Origin: Bacteroidetes bacterium HGW-Bacteroidetes-14
GTDB lineage: Bacteria; Bacteroidota; Bacteroidia; Bacteroidales; UBA932
Direction: 5' to 3'
Length of the DNA stretch: 45,085 bases
NCBI GenBank assembly: GCA_002842655.1
Contig: PHDP01000015.1
Location: 1 to 45,085, forward strand
Shown: piece by piece, positions 9,278 through 17,358 of the stretch
Position numbering within the stretch: the first letter of the stretch is position 1
How the letters are laid out: each line of letters starts with the position of its first letter
Translations under genes and position numbers: made by a program
The notes under the pieces: model-generated
What the model saw: only the letters and a program-made list of their open reading frames with translations
Databases searched by the model: none
What the model was told of the DNA's origin: nothing

Positions 9278-9295
9278 GCTAATATATAATTATAA

Positions 9296-10429
9296 ATGAG
9301 GCTATTCCATATAACAAAAAGGCTGGTTCCGGCGATTCTTCTCCTGACAGTTATCTTATCTTCCTGTACAAAAGAGGAGAAGGTATACGAGCTTACTGCT
9401 CAGCTTTCAAATACGACTATCTCCGCATCAGCTTCAAGCCAGTTCCTCAACATTCAGGCCAGTGATCAGTGGGCGTCATCTGTCACCTACACATCCGGAG
9501 AGAGCGGGTGGCTGACACTTCTGCCTTCATCAGGCACAGGAAACGCAAATGCCGTCCTCCAGTATACAGAAAACAAATCTGCAGCCGACAGAGTTGCTCA
9601 GATTAAAGTAACCTGCGGCGATAAAGAGGTAATAATTACGCTGACACAGCAGAAGGCAGCAGTAACCCCTCCCCCTTCAAACCCTGCCCTTGGCTGGGTT
9701 GAAATTCCCTCAGGCGGAACAACTGCAGACTGCGAAGTTGTATCGCATTCAATAACAATTGACAACAAAAACGTAAGAAACTTCTCCCTTATGTACGACA
9801 AAAAGGAGAAGATTGCATACTGGGTTGCATACCCGCACCATCCAAGTTATCTTGGAAGTACCGGAAGGACAGATAACTGGCAGCCGGATCCAAAATTTGC
9901 TTCAGATATTCAGCCTTACTACTTTTCCGGCATATCCGGATTTGACAGGGGGCACCAGATCCCATCTGCAGACAGAACTGTATCATTTCTTGCCAACAGT
10001 CAGACATTCTTCTTTACAAACATGACTCCTCAGCGGGGAGACCTTAATCAGAAACTCTGGGCAAACCTGGAAGGTCAGGTAAGGGGATGGATGTCGGGAT
10101 GTGATACTCTTTATGTTGTTACCGGTGCAATTCTTAAAACAGCCGGCGGGAACGAAACTATCAGCTACGCAACAGATGACCGCGGAGGAAAAGTTGCCGT
10201 TCCAAATTACTATTACAAGGTCTTACTGAGATTAAAAGGGGGAAACTATGATGCTATCGGCTTCTGGTATGAACACAGATCTTACGGGTCGGGAAATGCA
10301 ACAGCTGCCGAAACAAAGAGCATAGACCAGATAGAGGCACTTACAGGATTCAACTTCTTTGCAAATCTGCCAAGAGAAAAGCAAGACCCCGCAGAGGCAG
10401 CCTGGAATCCAAGTGCATGGAATTTATAA
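9296..10429 (+). CDS. lipoprotein DNA/RNA non-specific endonuclease with N-terminal BACON domain
   Basis: 377 residues. The lipoprotein signal ends LSSC and is followed by TKEE, consistent with surface export. Residues about 28-120 form a BACON-like domain (DQWASSVTY, SGWLTLLPSSGTGNANAVLQY, EVIITLTQQ). Residues about 135-370 are a beta-beta-alpha-metal nuclease of the NUC1/Serratia type: FDRGHQIPSADR with catalytic His220, then NMTPQRGDLNQKLWANLE with the expected metal-ligand Asn251 and supporting Glu259. These enzymes cut single- and double-stranded DNA and RNA without sequence specificity. Surface anchoring points to digestion of extracellular nucleic acid. It lies 10 nt upstream of the EEP-family gene, with a TonB receptor after that. 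Confidence 0.93.
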   Translation: MRLFHITKRLVPAILLLTVILSSCTKEEKVYELTAQLSNTTISASASSQFLNIQASDQWASSVTYTSGESGWLTLLPSSGTGNANAVLQYTENKSAADRVAQIKVTCGDKEVIITLTQQKAAVTPPPSNPALGWVEIPSGGTTADCEVVSHSITIDNKNVRNFSLMYDKKEKIAYWVAYPHHPSYLGSTGRTDNWQPDPKFASDIQPYYFSGISGFDRGHQIPSADRTVSFLANSQTFFFTNMTPQRGDLNQKLWANLEGQVRGWMSGCDTLYVVTGAILKTAGGNETISYATDDRGGKVAVPNYYYKVLLRLKGGNYDAIGFWYEHRSYGSGNATAAETKSIDQIEALTGFNFFANLPREKQDPAEAAWNPSAWNL

Positions 10430-10439
10430 AATTATCAAT

Positions 10440-11492
10440 ATGAAGAAAATATATACACTTATTCTTCTCATTACGGCTGCAACAGCCATTTCGGCTGCGC
10501 TAAGTGCCCAGCCGGGAAGAATTCCCATTGTTTTCTACAATGTGGAGAATGTTTTTGATACACTAAAATCTCCCGGAGTACTTGATGAGGAGTTCACTCC
10601 TGCAGGACCATACACATGGAACAGTCAGAAGTACTACAAAAAGATGGCAAATCTTGAGGAGGTATTTTACAAAATTGCAGCTACCGCTCAGGCATTCCCT
10701 GCAGTAATTGGTGTTTCGGAAATTGAAAACAGAAATGTTCTTGAAGATATTGTTGCCCTTCCAAAACTTGCAAAGGCCTCATATCAGATTGTACACTACG
10801 ACTCACCGGATGCCCGCGGAATTGACGTTGCTCTCTTCTACAGGCCGGATGTTTTCAAATACGAAGGCAGCGCCCCAATCAGAGTAAAAGTTGAGGGAAG
10901 GCCAGACTTTAAAACCCGCGACATTCTCATGACCTGGGGAACCATTGAAGGTGAAAAATTCTACTTTTTTGTCTGTCACTGGCCCTCAAGAAGAGGTGGT
11001 TCAGAGTCAGAATTCTCAAGAGTATCTGCTGCAATGACATCACGCAGAGCTATTGACTCTGTTCTTGCAGTAAATCCGGATGCAAAAATTGTCCTTATGG
11101 GCGACCTGAATGACGATCCTGTTGACAAGAGCATATTTGAAACTCTCGATGCAAGAGGAAGCATTAAGGATCTTGACAAACCGTCAGATCTTTTCAACCC
11201 TTTTTACGAAATGTTCAAAAAGGGTTATGGTACCCTCGGATATCAGGACTCATGGAACATTTTCGACAACATGATAGTTAATCAGAATCTGGTTAATCCA
11301 AAAGCAGGAAAGGTTCACCTCTACAAGCCAGATTACAACAAGTTCTGGGGAAACATTTTCAATAAGCCGTTTTTGCTCAATCCGTCAGGACAGTTCAAGA
11401 ACTACCCTTACAGAACCTATGTGGGAACGAATTTTCAGGGAGGTTACAGCGATCACCTGCCTGTTTACATATATCTAGTTAAATCTGAATAA
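10440..11492 (+). CDS. secreted endonuclease/exonuclease/phosphatase (EEP) family hydrolase
   Basis: 350 residues. Residues 1 to about 23 form a Sec signal peptide ending ALSA before Gln, so the enzyme is probably periplasmic. The EEP fold (DNase I-like phosphodiesterases and phosphatases) shows all expected motifs: VFYNVENVFD, GVSEIENRNVLED, ARGIDVALFYRPDVF, FVCHWPSRRGG, the metal/catalytic loop LMGDLNDDP and the C-terminal GYSDHLPV. Members of this group are annotated as nucleases or phosphatases; the exact substrate cannot be read. ATG 10440 is chosen because the signal peptide starts there, 10 nt after the nuclease stop codon. Its stop is separated from the TonB receptor start by a single base, so the two are clearly co-transcribed. 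Confidence 0.9.
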   Translation: MKKIYTLILLITAATAISAALSAQPGRIPIVFYNVENVFDTLKSPGVLDEEFTPAGPYTWNSQKYYKKMANLEEVFYKIAATAQAFPAVIGVSEIENRNVLEDIVALPKLAKASYQIVHYDSPDARGIDVALFYRPDVFKYEGSAPIRVKVEGRPDFKTRDILMTWGTIEGEKFYFFVCHWPSRRGGSESEFSRVSAAMTSRRAIDSVLAVNPDAKIVLMGDLNDDPVDKSIFETLDARGSIKDLDKPSDLFNPFYEMFKKGYGTLGYQDSWNIFDNMIVNQNLVNPKAGKVHLYKPDYNKFWGNIFNKPFLLNPSGQFKNYPYRTYVGTNFQGGYSDHLPVYIYLVKSE

Positions 11493-11493
11493 T

Positions 11494-14238
11494 ATGAAGA
11501 TAAAAGCAGCTTTCATTCTATTCGCCTTTTTGGCACTAACCTCGCTCACTCTTGAGGCTCAGGAGAGAGGAGTAAAGGGCAAGGTCGTAAACAGGGAGGG
11601 ACGTGTTCCAATTCCCGGTGCAAAAATTACCGTTAAACTCGACAGTGAGATTGTAGCGGAAACAACTAAGGAGGGAGAGTTTTCCCTTGTGGGAATCCCT
11701 GCGGGAACCTACAACATTACCATTACTGCTCCGGATTTCCAGCCGCTGCAAATGAGCGTGAAAATTGATGATTTTGTCAAAGATATCAATTTCATTACTC
11801 TTGTTTCCGATGCTCCTGCACAAACCGTAGATGCAGCAACATTTGCAGAGTTTGACACAGACCTGGCCGGTGATGCTCAGTCAATGCCGGTTATTCTCTC
11901 TTCATCAAAAGATGTTTACGAAAACATTGCGGGATATAAATTCGGAGCAATGAGATTCAAAAACAGAGGTTATGAAACGGGAACTCAGGGAATCTATCTG
12001 AATGGAGTATACTTCAATGATGCTCTTAACGGATACTCACCATGGTCACTCTGGACCGGTCTCAACGAAGCTACCAGAAATCAGGAGAGCACAACAGGTA
12101 TTGCAATCTCTGACTTTGGAGTTGGCGGTGTAAATGGTACAACCAATATCAACGCCAGAGCCTCACAAATGAGAAAAGGCTACAGATTCAGTGTTGTTAA
12201 TGCAACTGACTCATACAGGTACAGAATCATGGGAACCTACGCCTCAGGTGAACAGGATAACGGATGGTCTTATGCTCTATCGGCTTCTGCCAGATTAGGC
12301 GGAAACGCATGGGTAAACGGTCTCTATTATAATGCATTCGCATATTTTGGTTCAGTAGAGAAGAAATTTAACGACCAGCACAGGCTTGCCCTTACAATCT
12401 TCGCATCTCCAACAGAGAGAGGAGCTCAGGGATCATCTACCCAGGAGGTTTATGATATGATTGGCAGCAACTATTACAACCCTAACTGGGGATGGCAGGA
12501 TGGAAAAATCCGCAACTCAAGGGTAAGAAACAACAATGAGCCGGTTGCTATGCTCAACTACTTCTTCAAACCCAACGAAAAGCTTGACTTTACAGCTGCC
12601 CTTTCATACAGATTCGGAAGCAACGGATACTCTGCGCTTGACTGGTACGATGCACCGGATCCAAGACCAGATTACTACCGCAACCTGCCCAGTTACTATG
12701 AAAGCGATCCTTACAAAGCAGCCTATATAAGAGAGGGCTGGCTCTCTGACTGGAACATCCGTCAGATTAACTGGGACCGTATTTACAACATCAACTACAA
12801 CAACTACTCAACAGGCACAGGCTCAATAGCCGGTGAAAAGCGTTCACAGTATGTACTTGAAGAGAGACACATAGACCAGCAGGACATCAATGCTAAGATT
12901 CAGGCAGGCTATCAGCTTTCAGATTTCAGCAAACTGAATGCAGGTGCCGAATACCGCTGGAATACCACCAGTCACTACAAGAAAATGAAAGATCTTCTTG
13001 GCGGCGAATACTGGGTAGATATTGACAAGTTCGCAGAGAGAGACTTCGCAAGCGGAGATGTTATCCAGAACGACCTTAACAATCCCAACAGAGTTATCCG
13101 CGAAGGTGACAAATACGGATACTATTACAAGGGTCATGTAAGAAATGCCAAACTCTGGTTTACTTACAAATACAACAAGAAAAACATAGAGGCATATGTT
13201 GCCGGTGAAGGCGGACAGACTACCTTCTGGAGAGAGGGTATGTACCGCAAAGGTATGTTCCCAAACAACTCTTACGGAAACTCAGAAAAGCTCAACTTCC
13301 TTACATTTACTGCAAAGGCAGGCTTTACTTACAAGATTGACGGAAACAACATGGTATATGCAAATGCAGCATATCTCCAGACTGCTCCTTTCTTCCAGGA
13401 GTCATTCATGTCTCCAAGAACCAGAAACAGCGTGGTTCCAAACCTTACTACAGAAAAGACATTCAGTGCAGATATCAACTACTCTGTTAAGCTTCCTTTC
13501 CTGAAGATGAGAGTTACCGGTTTCTATACTAAAATCCAGGACCAGACAAGACTTATTAGCTTCTACGACGATATCAACAGAAGCTTTACAAACTTTGCCA
13601 TGAGCGGAATCGACCAGATTAACACAGGTGTTGAGATGGGCTTCTCAGTTCCAATCTGGGGAGGAATCTCGGCAGAGGGTGCAGTAAGTTACGGTCTCTA
13701 CAAATACTCATCAAATCCGTTTGTTACTCAGACTGTGGACAACAGCGAAGCAATCATCCTGGAAAATGAGAGAGTTTACTGGAAAGATTACAAAATTTCA
13801 GGAACACCTCAGACCGCAATAAATATTGGACTGGACTACCGTTCTCCCGATTATCTTTTTGCCGGTATTGACATGTCTTTCTTTGATGCATCCTACATTG
13901 ACATGAACCCAATCTACAGAACAGACTTTGCACACATAGGACTCACTCCGGACGAGAGCAAAATACTCTCAAAACAGGAGATGTTTGGCAGTGCAATTGT
14001 TCTTAGCGCCAACATTGGCAAGTCATGGTATATCTTCAAAAATTACAACATTGGATTCAGCCTTGAGGTTAAAAACCTTCTCAACACCCAGACTGTTAAA
14101 ACAGGCGGCTATGAGCAGATGAGACTTAAGGTTAACGAAGATGCCAACGGAACCGTTATGAACTACAGCAGATTCGATTCGAAGTATTTTTACATGTATG
14201 GTACAACATACTACCTGAATCTTTACTTCCGTTTCTAA
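11494..14238 (+). CDS. TonB-dependent outer-membrane receptor with carboxypeptidase-regulatory-like N-terminus
   Basis: 914 residues. A signal peptide (ending LEAQ) is followed by a carboxypeptidase-D regulatory-like domain at about 24-105 (GVKGKVVNREGRVPIPGAKI, GEFSLVGIPAGTYNITI), a plug domain at about 110-240 (AMRFKNRGYETGTQGIYLNGV, GVNGTTNINAR) and a long beta-barrel ending in LNLYFRF, the aromatic C-terminus expected for Bam assembly. It imports a ligand across the outer membrane using TonB-ExbB-ExbD energy. No SusD-like lipoprotein is adjacent; the partners are two DUF5689 lipoproteins and two nuclease-family enzymes. The likely ligand is therefore a nucleic-acid breakdown product rather than a glycan, but that is inference from context. 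Confidence 0.93.
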   Translation: MKIKAAFILFAFLALTSLTLEAQERGVKGKVVNREGRVPIPGAKITVKLDSEIVAETTKEGEFSLVGIPAGTYNITITAPDFQPLQMSVKIDDFVKDINFITLVSDAPAQTVDAATFAEFDTDLAGDAQSMPVILSSSKDVYENIAGYKFGAMRFKNRGYETGTQGIYLNGVYFNDALNGYSPWSLWTGLNEATRNQESTTGIAISDFGVGGVNGTTNINARASQMRKGYRFSVVNATDSYRYRIMGTYASGEQDNGWSYALSASARLGGNAWVNGLYYNAFAYFGSVEKKFNDQHRLALTIFASPTERGAQGSSTQEVYDMIGSNYYNPNWGWQDGKIRNSRVRNNNEPVAMLNYFFKPNEKLDFTAALSYRFGSNGYSALDWYDAPDPRPDYYRNLPSYYESDPYKAAYIREGWLSDWNIRQINWDRIYNINYNNYSTGTGSIAGEKRSQYVLEERHIDQQDINAKIQAGYQLSDFSKLNAGAEYRWNTTSHYKKMKDLLGGEYWVDIDKFAERDFASGDVIQNDLNNPNRVIREGDKYGYYYKGHVRNAKLWFTYKYNKKNIEAYVAGEGGQTTFWREGMYRKGMFPNNSYGNSEKLNFLTFTAKAGFTYKIDGNNMVYANAAYLQTAPFFQESFMSPRTRNSVVPNLTTEKTFSADINYSVKLPFLKMRVTGFYTKIQDQTRLISFYDDINRSFTNFAMSGIDQINTGVEMGFSVPIWGGISAEGAVSYGLYKYSSNPFVTQTVDNSEAIILENERVYWKDYKISGTPQTAINIGLDYRSPDYLFAGIDMSFFDASYIDMNPIYRTDFAHIGLTPDESKILSKQEMFGSAIVLSANIGKSWYIFKNYNIGFSLEVKNLLNTQTVKTGGYEQMRLKVNEDANGTVMNYSRFDSKYFYMYGTTYYLNLYFRF

Positions 14239-14259
14239 CAGAAATATTTAACAGAAAAG

Positions 14260-15069
14260 ATGAAGAATATGAAAAAAATATACATTTCCCTGGCTTTAAT
14301 TGCAGCTGCTCTGCTGGGGCAAGCCTGCTCAGAGAAATTTGAAAATCCAGCACCTTTTGAGCCGGTAACTCTTACACCAAACATTACCATTAAAGATCTT
14401 AAGGCAAGATATGTAAGCGGAACCCCGTATGAGATTAACGACAGTCTTGTTATTGGTGGTAAAGTGAACAGTACAGATGAGTTTGGTAACTTCTACCGCT
14501 CATTTTACATTCAGGATGCAACCGGAGGTATTGAGGTAAAAATCGGGAAAACCACTCTGTACAATGAGTACAAAGAGGGACAGACCGTTTATGTAAAGGC
14601 AAGACACCTCTTCCTTGGTGCATACGGCGGAATGGTTCAGCTTGGAGAGAAATCTGCCGAAGCCCGTTACGAAACCTCTTACATTGAGACAGACCTGAGA
14701 ATTAAAGAGACAATTTTCAGAGGAGCAACCGGAGCAAAGGTTGTACCTGCGCAGTTAACAACATCGTCTGATATTCACAATGGTCTTCTGGGAACCCTGG
14801 TCACTCTTAAGAATGCAAAACTTGTCAAACAAAACATGACAACCTGGGCAAGAAAAGCCACTCCTGAGCTTGAAGCCGGATACGGCGAACAGACCTTTGA
14901 ACTCGAAGGAGGTACCAGAGTTGTAGTCAGGACGAGCGGTTATGCCAAATTCGCAAATCAGCCTGCACCTGCATTATACTCTTATGCAGATGTTACAGGT
15001 GTTCTGACCAAGTTCAATTCTACCTGGCAGCTGGCTTTAAACTCGCTTGAGGGTGTTGTTTTGAAATAA
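14260..15069 (+). CDS. DUF5689-type lipoprotein downstream of the TonB receptor
   Basis: 269 residues. The lipoprotein signal ends LLGQAC, followed by SEKFE. The mature part is mainly one DUF5689-like module: TIKDLKARY near residue 43, then an OB-like core SLVIGGKVNSTDEFGNFYRS, FYIQDATGGIEVKIG, GQTVYVKARHLFLGAYGGMVQLG, and ADVTGVLTKFNSTWQLALNSLEGV at the end. The same fold type occurs in the first lipoprotein of the locus. OB-like domains of this kind accompany extracellular nucleases in other bacteria, so substrate binding or docking to the receptor is plausible. A second in-frame ATG at 14269 is also possible. It is the last gene before a strong terminator. Confidence 0.8.
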   Translation: MKNMKKIYISLALIAAALLGQACSEKFENPAPFEPVTLTPNITIKDLKARYVSGTPYEINDSLVIGGKVNSTDEFGNFYRSFYIQDATGGIEVKIGKTTLYNEYKEGQTVYVKARHLFLGAYGGMVQLGEKSAEARYETSYIETDLRIKETIFRGATGAKVVPAQLTTSSDIHNGLLGTLVTLKNAKLVKQNMTTWARKATPELEAGYGEQTFELEGGTRVVVRTSGYAKFANQPAPALYSYADVTGVLTKFNSTWQLALNSLEGVVLK

Positions 15070-15090
15070 TACCAGCACACTAAACACATT

Positions 15091-15126
15091 AAAAATGAGG
15101 TTACTTAAACAAGTGACCTCATTTTT
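15091..15126 (+). terminator. strong terminator closing the nuclease/TonB-receptor locus
   Basis: AAAAATGAGGTTACTT (15091-15106) pairs with 15111-15126 across a 4-nt AAAC loop; the stem is 16 bp with one T-G pair and is A-rich 5' and T-rich 3'. It can work in both orientations, but only the + strand gene ends here. Confidence 0.88.
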
Positions 15127-15152
15127 TGTTATACACTCTAAACATATATCAA

Positions 15153-15764
15153 ATGAGTATTAAGGCAATAGTATTCGGCGCAACCGGCCTCACAGGGAGT
15201 CAGGTTGTAGAACAGTTGCTTGAAAGGGAAGATGTAAAAGTAGTAGCGGTAGTCAGACAAAAGATTCATAATGCAGCTCCGGAACTGGAGCAAATTGTGA
15301 TTAAAGACTTCTCCAAACTGGAACAATACGCACCTGAACTTAAAGCTGATGCATATTTTTGCTGCATTGGAACAACAATAAACAAAGCAGGTTCTAAAGA
15401 TAAATTCCTGAGAACAGATCTTGCCATACCTGTTACAATAGCAAGACTGGTAAATGCAACCGGAACAGGTGCCGCCGGTTTTGTATCATCAATTGGAGCA
15501 AATGCTGCCTCATCCAATTTCTATCTCTCCACAAAAGGAAAGATGGAGCGGGAGGTAGAAAAAATAATTGGTGAAAAAGCTGCGTTTATAAGACCATCTC
15601 TTCTTATGGGAAACAGAAAAGAGTTCCGCTTTGGCGAAACTCTTGGTGTGGGTTTTATGAAATTATTTGGCTGGGCATTCATCGGTCCTCTGAGAAAATA
15701 CAGAGGAGTAAATGCATCCGATGTTGCAAGGGAACTTATCGGCCTTACGCTTTCAAAGATTTAG
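15153..15764 (+). CDS. NAD(P)-binding Rossmann protein, HTATIP2/TIP30-like atypical SDR
   Basis: 203 residues. The N-terminus has the dinucleotide-binding motif FGATGLTGSQVVEQLL. AYFCCIGTTINKAGSKDKF and FVSSIGANAASSNFYLSTKGKMEREV follow, with a Tyr-x3-Lys pair of SDR type (YLSTK). RPSLLMGNRKEFRFGE is typical of the oxidoreductase group containing eukaryotic TIP30/HTATIP2 and bacterial YwnB-like proteins. The substrate is unknown. ATG 15153 is preferred because the fold begins immediately, whereas the earlier in-frame TTG would lie in the upstream terminator. It converges on the lipoprotein gene with a 4-nt gap. Confidence 0.82.
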   Translation: MSIKAIVFGATGLTGSQVVEQLLEREDVKVVAVVRQKIHNAAPELEQIVIKDFSKLEQYAPELKADAYFCCIGTTINKAGSKDKFLRTDLAIPVTIARLVNATGTGAAGFVSSIGANAASSNFYLSTKGKMEREVEKIIGEKAAFIRPSLLMGNRKEFRFGETLGVGFMKLFGWAFIGPLRKYRGVNASDVARELIGLTLSKI

Positions 15765-15768
15765 ACAA

Positions 15769-16605
15769 TTAAGTGGTCTGAACTCTTCTTAGCTGAATAG
15801 TCCATGTTTTGGTACCGTCAGTTAGTGTTGCTGTGTTGTCTACAGTACCGTCGCCATAGTCTGCAGTAATATTCCTGCCGTTTCTCTGAGTAATTTTAGC
15901 AACTCCGCTTACAATCTCGCCGGGAATAACCTTGAACATTAAAGGTGTTGCCTCTGCTATTGTTTTTGTATAAACGGCACCCAGTTCATTTGTGATACTT
16001 ATAGTACCGAAAGTCTTTACAAAATTATCCTCAAGAGTTCCTGCCTCACCGTTCATTATGACTCTGGTCATATTTGCCACACGTGTTACGAATTTTACTC
16101 CGTCAGGAAATACCACCTTTACATTTTCTGTAATGACAGCCTGCTGTGTGTGCAGATCAATCTGTCTTGTAATCACTCTTATAACCTCTCCTGAATATTG
16201 ATATCCGTCAATTTTGTAACCAACATATCTGAGTTTCTGCTGAAAATTTGTCTTGTCTGTTACAGAGAAATAGCCAACGAGTTTTCCGCTTCTTACCTTA
16301 CCGTCAGCTCCCTTAACACCGGCTGTCCCAAAATCTACGGTTACAATTCTAATTGATGCAGAATCTCTTACTGTTAGGGTTACTCCCTCTGAAAGAAATC
16401 TCTCACCCCAGATTGCCTTTGTCTGAACACCAAACATACCAAAAGAAATGATTTCGTCGAGTATCCCGTTAGACTCTGCGCTAACCTGTTCAATCACGGC
16501 ATCCTGAGTCATAAGGTCATTGTTATCTGCAAGCTGTGTTTCTGCCTTATCGCATGAAACTGCAAAAATGAGTGCAAATGAAATAAGGAAAAGAAGCTTT
16601 TTCAT
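15769..16605 (-). CDS. lipoprotein of unknown function
   Basis: 278 residues. A clear type II signal (MKKLLFLISFALIFAVSC, Cys18) is followed by DKAETQ. The mature protein is beta-rich with no motif I recognise: a short helical N-terminal section (QDAVIEQVSAESNGILDEI), then repeated Val/Thr/Gly-rich strands such as RIVTVDFGTAGVKGADGKVRSGK and VIMNGEAGTLEDNF. The phrase GKxRSGKLVGYFSVTD and the later TLTDGTKTWTI resemble descriptions of beta-sandwich or lipocalin-like outer-membrane lipoproteins, but I do not assign a family. It diverges from the LysE gene across 111 nt of AT-rich DNA in which I find no confident promoter. Confidence 0.8.
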   Translation of the reverse strand: MKKLLFLISFALIFAVSCDKAETQLADNNDLMTQDAVIEQVSAESNGILDEIISFGMFGVQTKAIWGERFLSEGVTLTVRDSASIRIVTVDFGTAGVKGADGKVRSGKLVGYFSVTDKTNFQQKLRYVGYKIDGYQYSGEVIRVITRQIDLHTQQAVITENVKVVFPDGVKFVTRVANMTRVIMNGEAGTLEDNFVKTFGTISITNELGAVYTKTIAEATPLMFKVIPGEIVSGVAKITQRNGRNITADYGDGTVDNTATLTDGTKTWTIQLRRVQTT

Positions 16606-16716
16606 AAATATTTAAGTTTTTTAATCTGTCAGTACAATACGGGTATAAATTTAAATATTAATTTTGATTCTGAATCACAATCTATAATTACACTTACAAA
16701 ATATTTTTCACCCTCC

Positions 16717-17337
16717 GTGCTGCTCACAAATTTACTGGCATTCACAATTGCATCAATTTTGCTTACACTGGCTCCCGGCCCCGATATTCTTTACGTTACC
16801 GCACAGAGTATCTCATCAGGGAAGAGAGCCGGCATAATCACTGCGCTGGGACTTTGTACCGGCCTCATATTTCACACAACTGCCGCATCCTTTGGAGTTT
16901 CTGAACTTTTCAGACAATCTCCGCTCGCCTTTAATCTGGTAAAATATGCCGGTGCGGCCTATCTCTTCTGGCTGGCATGGCAGGCCTTCAGGGAAAAAGG
17001 TGGCCCGGGCAATTTAACGGATGTCCCGGCAAAAAGCAGTGCTCAGCTTTACAGGCAGGGCATTTTCATGAATCTTCTTAACCCCAAGGTCGCGCTATTT
17101 TTTCTGGCCTTTCTGCCTCAGTTTGTATCTCCGGGAGATCTTGCGGTCTCTGTTCAAATGCTTATTCTTGGCGGAATCTTCATTATACAGGCAATTGCGG
17201 TATTTTCTGCTGTTTCTGTACTCAGCGGACATTTGGGCTCCCTCATAAACAGGAGCGAAAAGGCATCAAAGTATATCAGCATATCCAAAGGGATTATTTT
17301 TATACTCATAGGGCTCAGGATTGCATTTGGTTTATAA
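16717..17337 (+). CDS. LysE/RhtB-family amino-acid exporter
   Basis: 206 residues with six predicted membrane segments. The family signature LTLAPGPDILYVTAQSISSGKRAGIITALG is at residues about 16-45, and GIFMNLLNPKVALFFLAFLPQFV lies in the middle. Members export amino acids or small derivatives such as threonine, homoserine lactone, lysine or leucine; the substrate cannot be deduced. The start is GTG at 16717: no in-frame ATG lies between it and the conserved first helix, and the length then fits the family. It is probably co-transcribed with the GT51 gene, which begins 21 nt after its stop. Confidence 0.9.
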   Translation: MLLTNLLAFTIASILLTLAPGPDILYVTAQSISSGKRAGIITALGLCTGLIFHTTAASFGVSELFRQSPLAFNLVKYAGAAYLFWLAWQAFREKGGPGNLTDVPAKSSAQLYRQGIFMNLLNPKVALFFLAFLPQFVSPGDLAVSVQMLILGGIFIIQAIAVFSAVSVLSGHLGSLINRSEKASKYISISKGIIFILIGLRIAFGL

Positions 17338-17358
17338 TATTTTCTTAACTTAGGATAT

